Below are positions 61,452 through 64,000 of a stretch of 64,000 bases of DNA, piece by piece; position 1 is the first letter of the stretch, and the number at the start of each line of letters is the position of its first letter. The stretch comes from Roseburia hominis (GTDB taxonomy: Bacteria > Bacillota > Clostridia > Lachnospirales > Lachnospiraceae). Below the pieces are notes generated by a model. The model had not been told where the DNA came from. It searched no databases and was given only the letters and a program-made list of their open reading frames with translations. Location: contig NZ_JADYUI010000009.1 of the NCBI RefSeq assembly GCF_021531695.1, forward strand, positions 1 to 64,000. The letters are read 5' to 3'. A program made the position numbers and the translations under genes.

Positions 61452-62549
61452 ATGAAAAAGAGAGGAAGATTTCTTACATTACTTATGGTTACAACATTAG
61501 CGGCAGGAAGTCTTATGGCTTGTGGCTCTGGCAGTAAAGAGACAGGAAATACACAGACGGGTAGTAAATCCGGCGATTCAATAGAAATTACGAATGTATC
61601 ATATGATCCGACACGCGAGCTTTATGCAGCGTACAATGAGCTTTTTGCGAAACACTGGCAGGAGGAAAACGGACAGGAAGTGTCAGTTGTTCAGTCACAT
61701 GGTGGCTCAGGAAAGCAGGCGCTCGAAGTTGCAAATGGGTTACAGGCAGATGTTGTGACACTTGCTCTTGAGGGAGATGTGGACGCGGTTAAGAATGCTG
61801 GACTGATTGAAGATGGGTACGTAGATGAGTTTCCGCTTGACAGTTCACCTTATACTTCAAGCATTGTATTTCTGGTAAGAAAAGATAATCCAAAGAATAT
61901 TAACGACTGGGATGATTTGCTTCGGGATGATGTCGGGGTGATTACACCAAACCCGAAGACTTCCGGCGGCGCGAGATGGAATTATCTGGCAGCATGGTAC
62001 TATTTTGAAAAACAGGGACAGAGTGAAGATGAAATTAAGGAAAGCATCAAGACACTGTATGAGCATGTACTGGTGTTAGATTCCGGGGCAAGGGGAGCAA
62101 CGACTTCTTTTGTTGAGAACGGACAGGGAGATGTCCTTCTTGCATGGGAAAATGAGGCATTTCTTTCTTTAGATGAGCATCCGGGTGAGTATGAGATTGT
62201 TGTTCCATCGGCTTCCATTCTGTGCCAGCCGACCGTAGCAGTCGTGGATGAAGTAGTAGATAAAAGAGGAACAAGAGAAGTTGCAACGGAGTATTTGAAT
62301 TATTTATATTCTGAGGAAGCACAGAGGTTAGAAGCTGAATGGTATTATCGTCCTTCCAATGAGGAACTGTTAAAAGAGTATCAGTATGAAGGAGAAGGAA
62401 ATACAATTACGGAATTACCGGAGAATCATAAATGGATTATTACCGACATTGATTTGACAAATATTGATCATTTTGGCGGATGGACCAAGGCAACAGAGAA
62501 ACATTTTGCAGATGGAGGAATTTTTGATTCCATTTACGAAAAGAAATAG
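61452..62549 (+). CDS. sbp: Sulfate/thiosulfate-binding lipoprotein
   Basis: 365 residues. Lipoprotein signal MKKRGRFLTLLMVTTLAAGSLMACG, then a periplasmic-binding fold with Sbp/CysP motifs NVSYDPTRELYAAYNELF, QSHGGSGKQALEV (sulfate loop), NPKTSGGARWNYLAAW and GQGDVLLAWENEA. It delivers sulfate to the CysTW permease. AGAGAGG precedes the ATG; the permease gene follows by 23 bp. Confidence 0.93.
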   Translation: MKKRGRFLTLLMVTTLAAGSLMACGSGSKETGNTQTGSKSGDSIEITNVSYDPTRELYAAYNELFAKHWQEENGQEVSVVQSHGGSGKQALEVANGLQADVVTLALEGDVDAVKNAGLIEDGYVDEFPLDSSPYTSSIVFLVRKDNPKNINDWDDLLRDDVGVITPNPKTSGGARWNYLAAWYYFEKQGQSEDEIKESIKTLYEHVLVLDSGARGATTSFVENGQGDVLLAWENEAFLSLDEHPGEYEIVVPSASILCQPTVAVVDEVVDKRGTREVATEYLNYLYSEEAQRLEAEWYYRPSNEELLKEYQYEGEGNTITELPENHKWIITDIDLTNIDHFGGWTKATEKHFADGGIFDSIYEKK

Positions 62550-62572
62550 AGACGGCGAAAGGAAGAAACATC

Positions 62573-63403
62573 ATGAAAAAGAAAAAAAGAGTCATTCCCG
62601 GATTTGGATTATCCTTTGGAATTGTAATGGCAATGTTAGGACTCATCGTGATTATTCCATTATGCTCGCTGGTCGTTTTCTCGTTAAAGCTTTCTTTCCA
62701 TGATTTTATTGAGACGGTGACAGCACCACGTGTTTTAGCAAGCTACAAAGTAAGCATTTTAACGGCACTGATTGCATCCTTGATCAATGCTGTGATGGGA
62801 CTTTTGATTGCATGGGTACTTGTGAGGTACAATTTTCCGGGAAAGCGTATTATGGATGGAATGATTGAATTGCCGTTTGCATTGCCGACAGCCGTTGCAG
62901 GTATTGCACTTACGCATCTTACGACACAGGATGGCTGGGTAGGAAAAATCTTTGCAAAGGCAGGAATCCAAATCGCTTATACGAGAATCGGAATTACGGT
63001 TGCATTGGTTTTTATCGGAATTCCATTTGTAGTAAGAAGTGTACAGCCGGTACTTGAAAAAGTAGAAAAAGAATATGAGGAAGCAGCCGCTATGTTTGGT
63101 GCTTCGAGAGCCAGAATCTTTTTTGAAGTAATCTTTCCGGAAATCCGTCCGGCATTGATTTCCGGTTTTACAATGGCATTTGCAAGAAGTATCGGAGAAT
63201 ATGGCAGTGTTGTTTTCATTGCCGGAAATACACCATATAAAACAGAAATTGCACCACTTATGATTATGGCAAAACTGCAGGAATTTGATTATGCGAGTGC
63301 AACATCCATAGCACTTGTAATGCTTTTTATCGCATTTCTCATTCTGTTTGTCAATGCGTTGATTCAAAGTTATACATCAAAAATTGTAAGCGGAATTGAG
63401 TAG
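62573..63403 (+). CDS. cysT: Sulfate ABC transporter permease CysT
   Basis: 276 residues with about six membrane helices and the inner-membrane EAA loop EEAAAMFGASRARIFFEVIFPEIRPAL that contacts the ATPase. LPFALPTAVAGIALT is typical for CysT/CysU. Second gene of the sulfate import operon. Confidence 0.94.
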   Translation: MKKKKRVIPGFGLSFGIVMAMLGLIVIIPLCSLVVFSLKLSFHDFIETVTAPRVLASYKVSILTALIASLINAVMGLLIAWVLVRYNFPGKRIMDGMIELPFALPTAVAGIALTHLTTQDGWVGKIFAKAGIQIAYTRIGITVALVFIGIPFVVRSVQPVLEKVEKEYEEAAAMFGASRARIFFEVIFPEIRPALISGFTMAFARSIGEYGSVVFIAGNTPYKTEIAPLMIMAKLQEFDYASATSIALVMLFIAFLILFVNALIQSYTSKIVSGIE

Positions 63404-63414
63404 GAGGGAAAGAG

Positions 63415-64000
63415 ATGGAGATTCGAAATGATAAAGGAGTGGTAAAATGGCTCTTGATCGGCATATGTACGGTATTTTTGCTGGTCACGCTGGTACTTCC
63501 GCTCGTATATGTAATCTATACTGCACTTCGCGATGGATTGGGAGCGTATTTTGCGGCTGTAAAAGATCAATATGCAGTGAAAGCAATTTTACTGACAATT
63601 AAGGTAGTCATTATTTCGGTGGTTGTAAATTCTATTTTTGGAATCTTTGCAGCATGGCTCATTACCAGATTTCAGTTCCGTGGAAAGAAAATTATTTCTA
63701 CTTTAATTGATTTACCGCTTACGATATCACCGGTTATTGCAGGACTTATTTTTGTTCTTACCTTTGGGCGGCAAAGTGCAATCTATCCGTTTTTGGAAAA
63801 GTGGGGGATTCAGATTATTTTTGCGGTTCCGGGTGTTGTCTTGGCAACGATATTTGTGACGTTTCCGTTTATTTCAAGAGAAATCATTCCGGTTCTTACC
63901 GTGGAAGGAACCGATGAGGAAGAGGCGGCAGCATTGATGGGAGCGAATGGATTCCAGATTTTTACACAGATTACGTTTCCACACATCAAATGGGCATTTC
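63415..64000 (+). CDS. cysW: Sulfate ABC transporter permease CysW (3' partial)
   Basis: Starts at ATG 63415 after GGAGGG, 11 bp from the cysT stop, and is open to the right edge. Visible residues include the first membrane helix (WLLIGICTVFLLVTLVLPLVYVIY), DLPLTISPVIAGLIFVLTFG and the EAA loop EEEAAALMGANGFQIFTQITFPHIKWAF. Paralogue and partner of CysT. The ATPase CysA is expected beyond the window. Confidence 0.92.
   Translation, partial: MEIRNDKGVVKWLLIGICTVFLLVTLVLPLVYVIYTALRDGLGAYFAAVKDQYAVKAILLTIKVVIISVVVNSIFGIFAAWLITRFQFRGKKIISTLIDLPLTISPVIAGLIFVLTFGRQSAIYPFLEKWGIQIIFAVPGVVLATIFVTFPFISREIIPVLTVEGTDEEEAAALMGANGFQIFTQITFPHIKWAF

Overview
The window reads as low-GC Firmicutes chromosome, most probably from a Lachnospiraceae gut anaerobe. 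Supporting signs are AT-rich codons with strong GGAGG ribosome-binding sites, a CarD-type regulator, a csoR-copA copper locus, flagellin lysine methylase, AAA/PD-(D/E)XK (DUF1703) proteins and choline-binding-like secreted proteins. No rRNA, CRISPR array, intact transposase or phage structural gene was seen. Genus cannot be fixed from the sequence alone.

Left part (1-17.5 kb) is ordinary host sequence broken up by one repeat family. It holds a DinB-fold protein, a padR-DUF2812 pair with palindromic operators, a decayed ABC-transporter/response-regulator locus, GNAT acetyltransferases, CarD, csoR-copA (with a CopZ domain that has its own start), an AraC regulator divergent from a GH13 alpha-glucosidase, a maltose-type O-acetyltransferase, a zeta-toxin module, a short UppS-like protein and FliB. 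Three copies of a composite palindromic repeat lie at about 1.45-2.29, 5.37-6.01 and (inverted) 12.54-13.31 kb.

The accessory island (about 17.6-38.4 kb) is the most unusual part. It starts with an intact DUF1703 gene and ends with an 85-bp internal-deletion scar of a second DUF1703 gene. Its centrepiece is a large protein at 20754-24119 with the ordered signatures of cellular (QDE-1-type) RNA-dependent RNA polymerases: DGxGxISP, FQxR, KG and the catalytic DFDGD. It sits between two unrecognised proteins, the second overlapping it. Downstream come many small genes: calcineurin-type phosphoesterases (one with an in-frame TGA), a HAD of the RNA-repair type, an LRR protein, a tandem AAA+ ATPase, an EEP-fold phosphodiesterase and a second HAD. 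These are followed by a tRNA-like RNA whose anticodon loop is enlarged to 47 nt, a Ro60/TROVE-like DUF2828-vWA protein, an XRE regulator and another phosphoesterase. Shared intergenic blocks and decayed gene copies suggest modular assembly. I infer an RNA-synthesis, RNA-repair or RNA-surveillance island; its function is unproven.

Right part (38.4-64 kb) returns to core genes: LysR-metE, small accessory remnants, a Sel1 lipoprotein, a CAP-domain secreted protein, hipBA, an alpha/beta hydrolase-murF-ddl operon, a GGDEF/EAL protein, an M20 peptidase, TetR-oleate hydratase, a LytTR/GHKL two-component system and a secreted protein that share a duplicated 10-bp site, and a sulfate ABC transporter (sbp-cysT-cysW) cut by the right edge.
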